A stretch of DNA of 64,000 nucleotides from Bizionia myxarmorum (lineage in GTDB: Bacteria; Bacteroidota; Bacteroidia; Flavobacteriales; Flavobacteriaceae). Each line of letters opens with the position of its first letter. Position 1 is the first letter of the stretch. Where the stretch lies: the NCBI RefSeq assembly GCF_008086205.1, contig NZ_VSKK01000001.1:1736001-1800000 (forward strand). The letters run 5' to 3'. The position numbers and the translations under genes were made by a program. This document shows, one piece after another, positions 1-9,470 of this stretch. Below the pieces are notes generated by a model, which worked only from the letters and a program-made list of their open reading frames with translations, made no database searches and was not told the origin of the DNA.

Positions 1-15
1 ATAAACTAAAAAGCC

Positions 16-1668
16 TTGTTAACAGCTTTATCCATAAAAAATTACGCATTAATAGATAGTCTTCAGGTGAATTTCAACCAAGGATTAACTATTATTACTG
101 GTGAAACAGGTGCTGGAAAATCCATTCTTTTAGGTGGTTTATCTTTAATTTTGGGTAAACGAGCCGATTTAAGCGCATTAAAAAACAGTGATTCCAAGTG
201 CGTAATAGAAGCCATTTTTGATGTTTCAAATTATAAACTGCAGAATCTATTTAAAAAATTAGATTTTGATTATGATGAACAAACTATCATTAGACGCGAA
301 ATATTGCCATCGGGTAAATCCCGAGCCTTTGTCAATGATTCTCCAGTAAATTTAAGTGGTTTACAAGCACTTGGGGAACAACTTATAGATATTCATTCCC
401 AGCATGAAACTATGCAATTAATGGATGATGCTTATCAATTTCAGGTAATTGATGCTTTAGCAAAAAACACACAAGATTTGCAAGATTTTAAAGCTGCACT
501 AAAAACCTTTAAAAGCTTTCAAAAGGAATATGATGAACTTTTAAAATTTCAAGCTGAAGCTATAAAAGAACACGATTATAACACCTATTTATTAAAGGAA
601 TTAGTAGACGCTAATTTGGTGGATGGTGAGTTGCAAGAATTAGAAGAAACTTATGAAACGCTGAATAATATTGAAGTTATTAAAGAACAATTAACGGCGG
701 TAAATCAACTGTTAAGTGAAGAGCAAATAGGCGTCATGTCTGCATTGTTAGCAGCCAAAAATAATTTGCAAAAAATCTCCAAATTTTCATCAAAATACGA
801 AGATACTTTTAACCGTATTACAAGCAGTTCTATTGAAATTAATGATATTTTTAATGAAGTAGAATCGCTTCAAGATCAGCTGGATTTAGATCCGGAGCAA
901 CTAACAATTGTTGGTGCAAAATTAGAATTGATTAATACCTTACTAAAAAAACACATGGCAAGTGATGTGGCAGAACTTATTGTCATTAAAAATGCCTTAT
1001 CAGAAAAAGTAAGTGTTACCGAAAAATTAGATGATACTATTGCCGATAAACAGTTGGAAGTAGAATCTGCTAAAAAAGCCATTGATGCGGTAGCAAACAG
1101 TTTGCATAAGAAGCGTATGGCGGCTATTCCTGGTTTAACTAAAGAATTGGAAGCTATATTGCAGCAACTTGGGATGCCAAATGCTAAATTTAATATCACG
1201 TTAAAACAAACGGAAAGCTATCAGAATAATGGAAAAGATCAATTAGCTTTTCTGTTTTCTGCTAATAAAGGTGGCGCGTTTAACGAACTTAAAAAGGCAG
1301 CATCTGGTGGTGAATTATCGCGAATTATGCTGGCTATAAAATCTATTTTATCCAACTATGTACAATTGCCATCCATCATGTTTGATGAAATTGATTCAGG
1401 TGTTTCTGGTGAAATTTCGAATAAAATGGGTGAAATTATGCGTGATATGAGCAAAAGCATGCAAGTTTTTACTATTACTCATATTCCCCAAATTGCGGCT
1501 AAAGGCAATACACACTTTAAAGTATACAAGGAAGATGTTGGCGAGGTTACGCAAACCAATTTAAGATTATTAAATCATGATGAACGCATTGTTGAAATTG
1601 CACAAATGCTTGGTGGCATAGAAATATCTACTTCGGCTATGGCGCATGCCAAACAATTGTTGAATTAA
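16..1668 (+). CDS. recN: DNA repair protein RecN
   Basis: SMC-like ATPase that organises broken DNA ends during recombinational double-strand break repair in the cytoplasm. The 550-residue product has a Walker A motif at residues 29-36 (GETGAGKS), a long coiled-coil middle region of about residues 150-390, an ABC signature (SGGELSR) near 430 and a Walker B (IMFDEIDSG) near 454, which is the RecN order and length. The start codon is TTG, chosen because the protein then begins MLTALSIKNYAL, as RecN family members do, and no ATG lies upstream within the window. fabI follows on the same strand after 43 bases. Identification is secure; the exact start is less so because only 15 bases precede it. 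Confidence 0.96.
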   Translation: MLTALSIKNYALIDSLQVNFNQGLTIITGETGAGKSILLGGLSLILGKRADLSALKNSDSKCVIEAIFDVSNYKLQNLFKKLDFDYDEQTIIRREILPSGKSRAFVNDSPVNLSGLQALGEQLIDIHSQHETMQLMDDAYQFQVIDALAKNTQDLQDFKAALKTFKSFQKEYDELLKFQAEAIKEHDYNTYLLKELVDANLVDGELQELEETYETLNNIEVIKEQLTAVNQLLSEEQIGVMSALLAAKNNLQKISKFSSKYEDTFNRITSSSIEINDIFNEVESLQDQLDLDPEQLTIVGAKLELINTLLKKHMASDVAELIVIKNALSEKVSVTEKLDDTIADKQLEVESAKKAIDAVANSLHKKRMAAIPGLTKELEAILQQLGMPNAKFNITLKQTESYQNNGKDQLAFLFSANKGGAFNELKKAASGGELSRIMLAIKSILSNYVQLPSIMFDEIDSGVSGEISNKMGEIMRDMSKSMQVFTITHIPQIAAKGNTHFKVYKEDVGEVTQTNLRLLNHDERIVEIAQMLGGIEISTSAMAHAKQLLN

Positions 1669-1671
1669 TAC

Positions 1672-1680
1672 TATCTTTGA
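1672..1680 (+). promoter_or_regulatory. Possible fabI promoter -7 element
   Basis: TATCTTTGA resembles the Bacteroidota -7 element TAnnTTTGC, 31 bases before the fabI start. No TTG lies at the 17-23 base spacing expected for the -33 element, so the support is weak. Confidence 0.3.
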
Positions 1681-1711
1681 AAATTATAAAATCAAATCAA
1701 CTAGAAAAACT

Positions 1712-2527
1712 ATGTCACATAACTTATTAAAAGGAAAAAGAGGAATCATATTTGGAGCTTTAGATGAAAACTCAATTGCTTGGAAAACTGCCTTGCGCGT
1801 ACATGAAGAAGGTGGAACGTTTGTTTTAACTAACGCGCCCGTAGCTATGCGTATGGGACAAATAAATGAGTTGGCTGAACAAACAGGTTCTCAAATTATT
1901 CCTGCTGATGCTACTTCTATTGAAGATATAGAAAATCTAATCGAAAAATCCATGGAGATTTTAGGCGGTAAAATTGATTTCGTTTTACATTCTATTGGTA
2001 TGTCTATCAATTTAAGAAAAGGAAATCATTACACCAGCCAAAATTATGATTGGACGCAAAAAGGAACGGATGTTTCGGCAACATCATTTCATAAAGTAAT
2101 GCAGACTTTGTATCAAAAAGATGCCATGAACGAATGGGGAAGTATTGTAGCGCTTACTTATATGGCAGCACAACGCGTTTTCCCAGATTATAATGATATG
2201 GCAGATAATAAAGCGTATTTAGAAAGCATTGCCCGTAGTTTTGGTTATTTCTTTGGTCGTGATAAAAAAGTGCGTGTTAATACAATTTCACAATCGCCAA
2301 CACCTACAACAGCTGGAAGTGGCGTTAAAGGTTTTGATGGTTTTATTTCTTATGCTGAAAAAATGTCGCCTTTAGGTAATGCTACTGCTCTAGATTGTGC
2401 TAACTATACCATCACGTTGTTTAGTGATTTAACTAAAAAAGTAACGCTCCAAAACCTATATCACGATGGTGGTTTTAGTAATATGGGCGTAAGTGATGCC
2501 GTTATGGAAACTTTTACAAGAGAGTAA
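1712..2527 (+). CDS. fabI: Enoyl-[acyl-carrier-protein] reductase (NADH)
   Basis: Catalyses the last reduction of each fatty-acid elongation cycle, converting enoyl-ACP to acyl-ACP. The 271-residue protein is an atypical short-chain dehydrogenase: the N-terminal nucleotide-binding region reads GALDENSIAW, and the catalytic pair Tyr160 and Lys167 has the Y-x6-K spacing typical of FabI rather than the Y-x3-K of ordinary SDRs. A substrate-loop region with TTAGSGVKGF follows near residues 207-217. The gene is alone between recN and a strong terminator. A TAnnTTTG-like element lies in the recN-fabI gap, so it may have its own promoter as well as read-through from recN. Confidence 0.96.
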   Translation: MSHNLLKGKRGIIFGALDENSIAWKTALRVHEEGGTFVLTNAPVAMRMGQINELAEQTGSQIIPADATSIEDIENLIEKSMEILGGKIDFVLHSIGMSINLRKGNHYTSQNYDWTQKGTDVSATSFHKVMQTLYQKDAMNEWGSIVALTYMAAQRVFPDYNDMADNKAYLESIARSFGYFFGRDKKVRVNTISQSPTPTTAGSGVKGFDGFISYAEKMSPLGNATALDCANYTITLFSDLTKKVTLQNLYHDGGFSNMGVSDAVMETFTRE

Positions 2528-2548
2528 AATACAAAATATAAATTTTTT

Positions 2549-2587
2549 AAAAAGCGTGATTCTTATCAATAAGAATCACGCTTTTTC
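2549..2587 (+). terminator. Rho-independent terminator after fabI
   Basis: A perfect 17-bp stem (2549-2565 with 2570-2586) encloses a 4-base TCAA loop. The right arm ends in a T run and the left arm starts with an A run, so it could act in both directions. It separates fabI from the FG-GAP gene. Confidence 0.9.
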
Positions 2588-2659
2588 GTTTTATACTGTA
2601 ATTTTTAAAATCTAAATTATTCCCTATATTAGTAAGTCACATTTTTAGTTTATGTTACT

Positions 2660-4381
2660 ATGAAACATTATTACATATGGCTGCTTTTTCTAGCACTTCC
2701 TTTTTGTTCTATTTCTCAAGTAAATTTCAATAACGTAGCGACAGATTTGGGCTTAATTGTTACCGCTGGAAATACCTATTTAGGAAATGGCATTTCTTTT
2801 TGTGATTATAATAATGATGGATGGGATGATATAACCATGGCCACACAAGACAATGATAAACTGCGTTTTTATAAGAATGTCAACGGTACTTTTGTTTTAG
2901 ATAATTTAAATATTCCTTTTAACAACAGTGAACAGAAACAAGTTGTTTGGGTTGATATTGATAACGATGGCGATAAAGATTTGTTTGTTACATCCAATAA
3001 CGACGGAAATAAACTTTACTTAAATTTAGGGAACTTAAACTTTGAAGATATTACGGAAGCCGCTGGTTTTCCAACTGAAAATTTTGAAAGCTATGGCGCT
3101 TCTTGGGGCGATTATGATAATGATGGTTTTTTAGATGTTTTTATTAGCAATAGAAGTGAATCCAATAATCAGCCAAATTATTTTTATAGAAATAATGGCG
3201 ATAATACGTTTACAGATGTCACTGAAGAAGCAGGGTTTGATAATGATAGCCACATGACATTCTGTTCCGCCTTTTTCGATTATGATAATGATGGCTGGCA
3301 AGATATTTATTTATCTAGTGATAAATATTTTAACCAAAATTTTCTATATCGTAATAATGGCGATGGTACTTTTACAGATGTTAGTGTGGAATCCAATACA
3401 GCAATCGTCATAGATGCCATGTCTACAACTATTGGCGATTATAATAATGATGGTTGGTTTGATATTTACATTACGAACACACCAACAGATGGTAACGTGC
3501 TATTTCGTAATAATGGCGATGGAACTTTTACAGATATTGGCATGTTTTCAGGAGTTCGATTACATAGTTACGCTTGGGGTGCTGTTTTTTTAGATGCTGA
3601 TAATGATATGGATGAAGATATTTATGTGAGTTGTGAATTTGATGGTTCTAATCCACCGTACAGATCCTCTGCGTTTTTTAAAAACCAAGGTAATAACACG
3701 TTTGAAAATTCACGAAACTCTGGATTTATTGGTGATGCCGCTAAAAGTTATTCCAATGCCATTGGCGATTTTAACAATGATGGCTATCCAGATATTGCAG
3801 TAAGTAATATTCATTTTGAGAATATGTACTTATGGGAAAATCAAGGTGATAAAACTAATAACTGGTTGAAGGTGAATTTAACAGGCGTGCAAAGTAACAG
3901 AGATGGTATAGGTTCGCGAATTGAAATTTCAGTAAACGGAAATAAGCAATACCGTTATACCTTATGTGGAGAAGGCTATTTGGCTCAAAATTCCAACACC
4001 CAATTTTTTGGTGTCGGTACCAACACCAGCATTGATTATATAAAAGTTACTTGGTTAAGCGGTATTATAGATTATATAGAAAATGTAACTCCCAATCAAG
4101 TTCTTCAAATTAGGGAAGGTCAAAATAGTCTAAACCTAGAGAGTAAAAATAGGAGTGAGTTGTCATTCTATCCTAATCCTGTGATAAGCACCTTAACTTT
4201 AATGAATAAGACACCGGTGTCGGGCGTTGTAATTCATAATATATTAGGACAAGAAGTCTTCAAGAAATCTTTGCAGAATAACCAAGAAGAAATTCAACTT
4301 TCGCATTTAGAACCGGGTATTTATTTTGTAAAAGTTCAAAGTAATCATATCTCGGAAACCATTCAAATAATTAAAAAATAG
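2660..4381 (+). CDS. Secreted FG-GAP/VCBS and ASPIC/UnbV protein with type IX secretion sorting domain
   Basis: A 573-residue exported protein of unknown substrate. A signal peptide of about 19 residues ends before Gln (SIS|QVNF). About seven calcium-loop repeats follow, each a variant of DxDNDGxxD (for example DYNNDGWDD, DIDNDGDKD, DYDNDGFLD, DFNNDGYPD), spread over roughly residues 45-380 and expected to form a beta-propeller. An ASPIC/UnbV-like stretch lies near 400-475 (GIGSRIEI, VTWLSG). The last ~75 residues (SFYPNPVISTL ... GIYFVKV ... IIKK) are a type A T9SS C-terminal sorting domain, so the protein should be carried across the outer membrane and anchored or released. It is monocistronic, with terminators on both sides. 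Domain calls are confident; the role is unknown. Confidence 0.9.
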   Translation: MKHYYIWLLFLALPFCSISQVNFNNVATDLGLIVTAGNTYLGNGISFCDYNNDGWDDITMATQDNDKLRFYKNVNGTFVLDNLNIPFNNSEQKQVVWVDIDNDGDKDLFVTSNNDGNKLYLNLGNLNFEDITEAAGFPTENFESYGASWGDYDNDGFLDVFISNRSESNNQPNYFYRNNGDNTFTDVTEEAGFDNDSHMTFCSAFFDYDNDGWQDIYLSSDKYFNQNFLYRNNGDGTFTDVSVESNTAIVIDAMSTTIGDYNNDGWFDIYITNTPTDGNVLFRNNGDGTFTDIGMFSGVRLHSYAWGAVFLDADNDMDEDIYVSCEFDGSNPPYRSSAFFKNQGNNTFENSRNSGFIGDAAKSYSNAIGDFNNDGYPDIAVSNIHFENMYLWENQGDKTNNWLKVNLTGVQSNRDGIGSRIEISVNGNKQYRYTLCGEGYLAQNSNTQFFGVGTNTSIDYIKVTWLSGIIDYIENVTPNQVLQIREGQNSLNLESKNRSELSFYPNPVISTLTLMNKTPVSGVVIHNILGQEVFKKSLQNNQEEIQLSHLEPGIYFVKVQSNHISETIQIIKK

Positions 4382-4450
4382 TTTTTGAAATGCTTTCATA
4401 ATAGCCTGATTGTAATTTGTCATTAAAAATTACATTAAAATATCATTTTT

Positions 4451-4477
4451 AAAAACCACTCAATCAAGTGGTTTTTT
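4451..4477 (+). terminator. Rho-independent terminator
   Basis: A 10-bp stem AAAAACCACT/AGTGGTTTTT with a 6-base loop and T run lies 70 bases after the FG-GAP gene and just before the glycosyltransferase gene. Confidence 0.8.
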
Positions 4478-4501
4478 TATGGGTTTAATTACATTTGCTT
4501 T

Positions 4502-5509
4502 ATGGAATTAATGTTCTCTTTTATAATACCTGTTTTCAATCGTCCGAATGAAATAGAGGAGCTATTGCAAAGTTTTGTAATCCTTGATTATGTTCATGAT
4601 TATGAAATTGTAATAGTTGAAGATGGTTCTACCATTCCATCTCTAGAAGTTATTAAAAAATTCACTAATCGACTAAACATAAACTATTTAACGAAGGAGA
4701 ACTCTGGGCCAGGCGATTCACGAAATTTTGGAATGCGCCAAGCCAAAGGAAATTATTTTATCATTCTAGATTCGGACTGTATTTTACCAAGGTTATATTT
4801 AAATGCTGTTACGAATTTTTTAAATAAAACATATATAGATTGTTTTGGTGGTCCAGATGCTGCTCATAATTCATTTTCATCTTTGCAAAAAGCCATTAAT
4901 TTCTCCATGACCTCATTTATTACTACTGGTGGAATTAGAGGGAATAAACGACAGATTTCTAAATTTCAACCACGAAGTTTTAATCTGGGAATTTCAAAAG
5001 AAGCTTTTTTACTAACAGGTGGTTTTGGAAATATCCACCCTGGCGAAGATCCCGATCTATCAATTAGATTATGGAAATTAGGTTTTGAAACAGCGCTTAT
5101 TCCAGAAGCTTTTGTGTATCATAAACGCCGCATTTCTTGGAATAAATTTTATCAGCAAGTTTCAAAATTTGGTATGGTTCGACCTATATTAAATGACTGG
5201 CATCCTGAAACAAAAAAAATAACCTATTGGTTTCCAACCGTGTTTATATGTGGTTTGGTTCTTGCTTTTATTTTGGTTATTTTTAATAAATTCCTTTTAA
5301 TGTCGTTATATGGAATATATTTCATCATATTATTCATGGTAGCTTTAGTTTCCACCAGAAGTTTATCTATTGCTTTTCAAGCCCTGTTTGCAACTATTGT
5401 ACAGTTTACAGGATATGGTTTCGGGTTTTTAAAATCGTGGATGACTTTAAAACTTTCTAATAAACAACCGGAGGAAAATTTTCCTCATTTATTCTTTAAA
5501 AACAAATGA
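4502..5509 (+). CDS. Family 2 glycosyltransferase, membrane anchored
   Basis: A 335-residue GT-A fold enzyme predicted to transfer a sugar from a nucleotide-sugar to an envelope acceptor. The N terminus (FSFIIPVFNRPNEIEELL) is the usual GT2 nucleotide-binding strand and helix, a DxD-like motif (LDSDC) lies near residue 92, and a GEDPDLSIRLW stretch near 183 matches the acceptor or catalytic-base region. Two hydrophobic segments at about 246-264 and 269-292 anchor the C terminus in the membrane. The stop overlaps the next start by four bases (ATGA), so it is translationally coupled to the YbbR-like gene and coaE. The sugar and acceptor cannot be told from sequence. Confidence 0.88.
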   Translation: MELMFSFIIPVFNRPNEIEELLQSFVILDYVHDYEIVIVEDGSTIPSLEVIKKFTNRLNINYLTKENSGPGDSRNFGMRQAKGNYFIILDSDCILPRLYLNAVTNFLNKTYIDCFGGPDAAHNSFSSLQKAINFSMTSFITTGGIRGNKRQISKFQPRSFNLGISKEAFLLTGGFGNIHPGEDPDLSIRLWKLGFETALIPEAFVYHKRRISWNKFYQQVSKFGMVRPILNDWHPETKKITYWFPTVFICGLVLAFILVIFNKFLLMSLYGIYFIILFMVALVSTRSLSIAFQALFATIVQFTGYGFGFLKSWMTLKLSNKQPEENFPHLFFKNK

Positions 5510-6471
5510 TTAAAGCCATAAAATCTAAAATTTTAAAGGGAATTAAAAACAAACGGATAAATGTGTTCTTTCTGTTTTTAATCATGTCGTTTAGTGTTCT
5601 TATTTTAATGAAGCTTTCTAAAACGTACACCAACACCATTGATTTCAAAATTAATAAAATAAATATTCCTGAATCTGCCGTTATTTTTGATGATACGGAT
5701 AAGAAACTTCAAATTAGTTTAAAATCACAAGGGTTCAATTTTTTGAAATATTATTTCAAGAACCCTAAAATTGATATCGATTTCAGTCAAAATATTAAGA
5801 AATCGGACAAGCATTTTATTTGGAATAAAAGTTCTGCTTATTTAGATATTGTTTCTCAATTTAAGAAATCGGTAGAAATTGTAAATATCGCGCCCGATAC
5901 CTTATTATTTAAATATGATGTAAACACCATTAAAAAAGTTCCTGTTAGAATAAATGCGAATGTAAGTTTCGGTATAGGGTATGACATGTCCGATTCCTAT
6001 AAGATAACCCCTGATTCTATTAAAGTAATTGGTCCAGATGCTTTGGTTTCTAACATAGAATATATAGAAACCGATACGCTAAAACTTCAAAATATAAATA
6101 AAGATATTAGTACTTCAGTTAAATTAAAAATTCCTAAAAAGAATGAATTTTTACGTTTTACAAGAGATAATGTTCAGGTAGAGGCAACTGTGGCTAAATT
6201 TACTGAAGGCGATTTGAAAATTCCCGTTACCGTCATTAATGTTCCAGATAATATTACATTGAAATATTATCCAAAAAAGATAAGTGTGTCTTATTACACC
6301 AGTTTGGTCAATTTCAAATCTATAACGGCTGCAGATTTTGAGGTAACCTGCGATTATGCGGAAGTATCAAAAAGTCAAACATTTTTAATTCCTAGAATCA
6401 CCAAGCAGCCAAGTGCTGTAAAGCATGTTAAAATTAATCACGATCAAATTGAATATATTATAACAGAATGA
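5506..6471 (+). CDS. YbbR-like (CdaR-type) domain protein
   Basis: A 321-residue protein with one N-terminal transmembrane segment (about residues 20-38) and an extracytoplasmic region rich in beta structure. Short repeated phrases such as VPVRINANVSFGIGYDMSDSY and PDSIKVIGP match the YbbR repeat. In Firmicutes the YbbR protein CdaR regulates the diadenylate cyclase CdaA, but no cyclase gene lies nearby here, so that role is only an analogy. It overlaps the glycosyltransferase gene upstream and coaE downstream by four bases each, giving a tightly coupled three-gene operon. The next adjacent genes are a two-component pair. Confidence 0.78.
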   Translation: MIKAIKSKILKGIKNKRINVFFLFLIMSFSVLILMKLSKTYTNTIDFKINKINIPESAVIFDDTDKKLQISLKSQGFNFLKYYFKNPKIDIDFSQNIKKSDKHFIWNKSSAYLDIVSQFKKSVEIVNIAPDTLLFKYDVNTIKKVPVRINANVSFGIGYDMSDSYKITPDSIKVIGPDALVSNIEYIETDTLKLQNINKDISTSVKLKIPKKNEFLRFTRDNVQVEATVAKFTEGDLKIPVTVINVPDNITLKYYPKKISVSYYTSLVNFKSITAADFEVTCDYAEVSKSQTFLIPRITKQPSAVKHVKINHDQIEYIITE

Positions 6472-7061
6472 AAATAGTTGGTTTAACGGGCGGAATTGGT
6501 AGCGGAAAAACCACGGTGGCGAAGTTGTTTGCTGAACTCGGCATTCCTACTTATATAGCAGATGAAGAGGCCAAGACTTTAATGAATACCTCTTCAACAA
6601 TAAAGCGCGAAATTAGTGCATTATTTGGAGATCAAGCGTATACTGATGGTTCTTTAAACAGGCCATTTATTGCCAACGCTATTTTTAATGATACCGGTTT
6701 GCTGAAACAAATGAATAGCATTGTGCATCCTAGAGTGGGGCGCCATTTTAAAGAGTGGGTGCAACAGCAAAATGCCTTATATGTTATTAAAGAAAATGCC
6801 ATTTTATTTGAACATGGTGAAGAAAAAAACTGTGATTTCACCATATTGGTAACGGCACCTGAAAATATTAGAATTTCACGTGTTGTAAAACGCGATAATA
6901 AAACGGAAGCTCAAGTAAAAGCTATTATCAACAACCAACTTCCTGAAGGCGTTAAAAGACTAAAAGCGACCTATATTATTGAGAACACGGCTTTAGATAA
7001 AACACGGACTCAAGTGCTAGATGTGCACCATAAACTTCTTAATGCTATGAAAACTTCTTAA
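6468..7061 (+). CDS. coaE: Dephospho-CoA kinase
   Basis: Phosphorylates the 3'-hydroxyl of dephospho-CoA with ATP, the last step of coenzyme A synthesis. The 197-residue length is normal. The P-loop GLTGGIGSGKTT is at residues 5-16, followed by the CoA-binding lid region (ADEEAKTLM) and HPRV near residue 87. Conserved VTAPENIRISRVVKRD lies near 128-143. The start codon overlaps the preceding YbbR-like gene by four bases. Seventy bases later the sensor kinase starts. Confidence 0.96.
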   Translation: MKIVGLTGGIGSGKTTVAKLFAELGIPTYIADEEAKTLMNTSSTIKREISALFGDQAYTDGSLNRPFIANAIFNDTGLLKQMNSIVHPRVGRHFKEWVQQQNALYVIKENAILFEHGEEKNCDFTILVTAPENIRISRVVKRDNKTEAQVKAIINNQLPEGVKRLKATYIIENTALDKTRTQVLDVHHKLLNAMKTS

Positions 7062-7131
7062 ATTTTAACATTTTTGTTAATGTAAGGTTAAATGCTAAGG
7101 TAGCTAAATGTTAAAATGTTAATTTTGAGCA

Positions 7132-8703
7132 ATGAGCAAAAAGCTATTTATTATACTGGTATTATTAATGAGTTTGTCTCTTGTTGGTATCATATTTGTT
7201 CAAGCTTATTATATCAATAACTCGATTGAAAACGAGGAAGATCAGTTCAATTTTAATGTAAAAAAAGCATTGAGTTTTGCGTCTCGCCAAATTGAAGAGC
7301 GCGAAATGTTTAGTTATTATAATAGATACCAAACGCTCGTTGATGAGAAAAAACAAGCCGATACCGTTGCCATTTCAAAACTGTTTATAGTATCGCAAAT
7401 TAATGATACCAATGAAACGTTTATTTATAGAAGTGGTATTTTAGAAGAAAACCATAAATTATCTTCGTCGCTCTTTGACATCGGTTTAGATAGCTTAAAT
7501 ATACAGCGTATAATTAGTAGTTCGGAAGCTAAAGTGTTTAGCAACCAATCATCTCTTGATAATGAATTAAGTCCAAATCCCGTTTTAAGTTTATTAAAAA
7601 CAGGACGGTTAACAGCTGCAGAACGTATTAGTTTTGATGAAGCTTTTAAAATGTTAGGAAGCAGAATTCCTATTCATAAAAGAGTTGGTCCTGCACAAAT
7701 TGAAAAATTACTCTCCAAGAAATTGAAGGATGATAATATTGATTTGGATTACGAATTTGCCATTTACAGTAATGATTTGGCCACCAAAATACAAAGCGAC
7801 AACTTTGAGTTAGTGAAAGGAACTTTTAGTATTCCTATTTTTTCAAACGAATTGGATAAAAATAATTATCGTTTAATGGTTAATTTTCCAAAACGAAATA
7901 AGTTCATTCAGTCCACTATTATTCGGATGACTTTATTGTCCATTATTTTTACATCCATCATTATTATAGCGTATTCTAGTGCTTTATTGCAACTTTTCAG
8001 ACAACGTAAAATTTCTGAAATTAAGTCAGACTTTATCAACAACATGACCCACGAGTTTAAAACACCTATTGCCACCATTAATTTGGCTTTAGATGCAATT
8101 AAAAATCCGAAAGTTATTGATGATAAGGAACGCGTAGCACGTTACTTGCAAATGATTCGTGATGAAAATAAACGCATGCATGCACAGGTGGAAAATGTAT
8201 TGAGAATATCTAAACTTGAAAAAAACGAATTGAATATTAGTAAAGATCGTGTAGATCTTCACGAGTTAATTGAAGATGCTATTGCGCATATTGAATTAAT
8301 AGTGGAAGACCGTAAAGGTTATATGCGCACACATTTAAATGCCGAAAAATGTTCGGTATTGGCTAATGAAACGCATTTTATTAATGTAATTGTAAATATT
8401 CTGGATAATGCTGTAAAGTATTCACCAGAAAACCCAAAAATTGATATCTATACCGAAAATGTTGGTAATAATATCCTTTTAAAAATTAAAGATCAAGGAA
8501 GCGGAATGGGGAAAGCCGCTCAAAAACAGGTGTTCGAAAAATTTTATAGAGAACATACCGGAAATATACATAATGTAAAAGGACATGGTTTAGGTCTAGC
8601 TTACGTAAAACGTATGGTTGAGGATCACCAAGGACACATTTCCGTAGAAAGTGAAAAAGACAAAGGAAGTACATTTATTATAAAACTTCCATTAATATCA
8701 TAA
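7132..8703 (+). CDS. Two-component sensor histidine kinase (RprX-like)
   Basis: A 523-residue membrane kinase. A transmembrane segment at about 5-27 and another at about 264-288 enclose a roughly 235-residue periplasmic sensor domain with no family I recognise. The HisKA domain carries the phospho-accepting His307 in NNMTHEFKTPIATI, and the HATPase domain has an N box (NILDNAVKYS), G1 (KDQGSGMG) and G2 (GHGLGLAYVKRM). The response-regulator gene starts five bases after its stop, so the two form a pair. The arrangement and H-box sequence resemble Bacteroides RprX. The stimulus is unknown. Confidence 0.92.
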   Translation: MSKKLFIILVLLMSLSLVGIIFVQAYYINNSIENEEDQFNFNVKKALSFASRQIEEREMFSYYNRYQTLVDEKKQADTVAISKLFIVSQINDTNETFIYRSGILEENHKLSSSLFDIGLDSLNIQRIISSSEAKVFSNQSSLDNELSPNPVLSLLKTGRLTAAERISFDEAFKMLGSRIPIHKRVGPAQIEKLLSKKLKDDNIDLDYEFAIYSNDLATKIQSDNFELVKGTFSIPIFSNELDKNNYRLMVNFPKRNKFIQSTIIRMTLLSIIFTSIIIIAYSSALLQLFRQRKISEIKSDFINNMTHEFKTPIATINLALDAIKNPKVIDDKERVARYLQMIRDENKRMHAQVENVLRISKLEKNELNISKDRVDLHELIEDAIAHIELIVEDRKGYMRTHLNAEKCSVLANETHFINVIVNILDNAVKYSPENPKIDIYTENVGNNILLKIKDQGSGMGKAAQKQVFEKFYREHTGNIHNVKGHGLGLAYVKRMVEDHQGHISVESEKDKGSTFIIKLPLIS

Positions 8704-8708
8704 ATGCT

Positions 8709-9425
8709 ATGACAGAACAAAACAAAAAAATATTATTGGTAGAAGATGATCCAAATTTTGGAACCATTTTGAAAGATTATTTAATGATGAACGATTATGA
8801 TGTTGTTCATGCTAAAAACGGTATGGAAGGTTTCGAGAAGTTCAAAAAAGATGATTTCGATTTGTGTATTTTAGATGTCATGATGCCTTATAAGGACGGA
8901 TTTACTTTAGCTAAAGAAATTCGTGAGAAAAATGCAGAAGTGCCAATCGTTTTCTTAACGGCCAAAGCCATGAAAGAAGATGTTTTAAAAGGATACAAAG
9001 TAGGAGCAGACGACTATTTAAACAAGCCTTTTGATAGTGAAGTTTTATTAATGAAAATCAAAGCCATTATGCAGCGTAAAGCTACAGAAACGGTTGCTGA
9101 TAGTAAACAATTTCAGTTTACAATTGGTGGATTTGAATTAAATTCCAAGCTGCGTTTTTTAGTCTATAATGGTGGCGAACAAATTAAATTATCTCCAAAA
9201 GAAAACGAACTTTTACGTTTATTGGCTTTGCATGAAAATGATTTAATGCCACGTGAACTAGCTTTAACTAAAATATGGCGCGATGATAACTATTTTACAT
9301 CTAGAAGTATGGATGTATATATTGCGAAATTACGTAAGTATTTAAAGTTGGATCCTAAAGTTGAAATTTTAAATATTCACGGTGAAGGTTTTAGATTAGT
9401 AGTGAATACCGAAACAGACGATTAA
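8709..9425 (+). CDS. OmpR-family response regulator (RprY-like)
   Basis: A 238-residue DNA-binding response regulator, partner of the kinase directly upstream. The receiver domain (residues 1-120) has the acidic pair in VEDD, the phosphorylated Asp56 in LDVMMP and Lys in NKPF near 108. The C-terminal winged helix (about 140-235) includes KLSPKENELLRLLA and SRSMDVYIAKLRKYL, typical of OmpR/PhoB proteins. Target genes cannot be inferred. A bidirectional terminator closes the operon against the convergent miaA. Confidence 0.94.
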   Translation: MTEQNKKILLVEDDPNFGTILKDYLMMNDYDVVHAKNGMEGFEKFKKDDFDLCILDVMMPYKDGFTLAKEIREKNAEVPIVFLTAKAMKEDVLKGYKVGADDYLNKPFDSEVLLMKIKAIMQRKATETVADSKQFQFTIGGFELNSKLRFLVYNGGEQIKLSPKENELLRLLALHENDLMPRELALTKIWRDDNYFTSRSMDVYIAKLRKYLKLDPKVEILNIHGEGFRLVVNTETDD

Positions 9426-9440
9426 TCAGAATTTTTTATA

Positions 9441-9470
9441 AAAAAAGACCAGCTGAAAAGCTGGTTTTTT
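9441..9470. terminator. Bidirectional terminator between response regulator and miaA
   Basis: ACCAGCT (9448-9454) pairs with AGCTGGT (9459-9465) around a GAAA loop, flanked by an A run on the left and a T run on the right. It serves two convergent genes. Confidence 0.85.

Noticed and set aside
7120-7128. TAATTTTGA as a promoter -7 element before the sensor kinase gene
   Set aside because: It lies only four bases before the ATG, so any transcript would be leaderless, and no -33 element is at the right distance.
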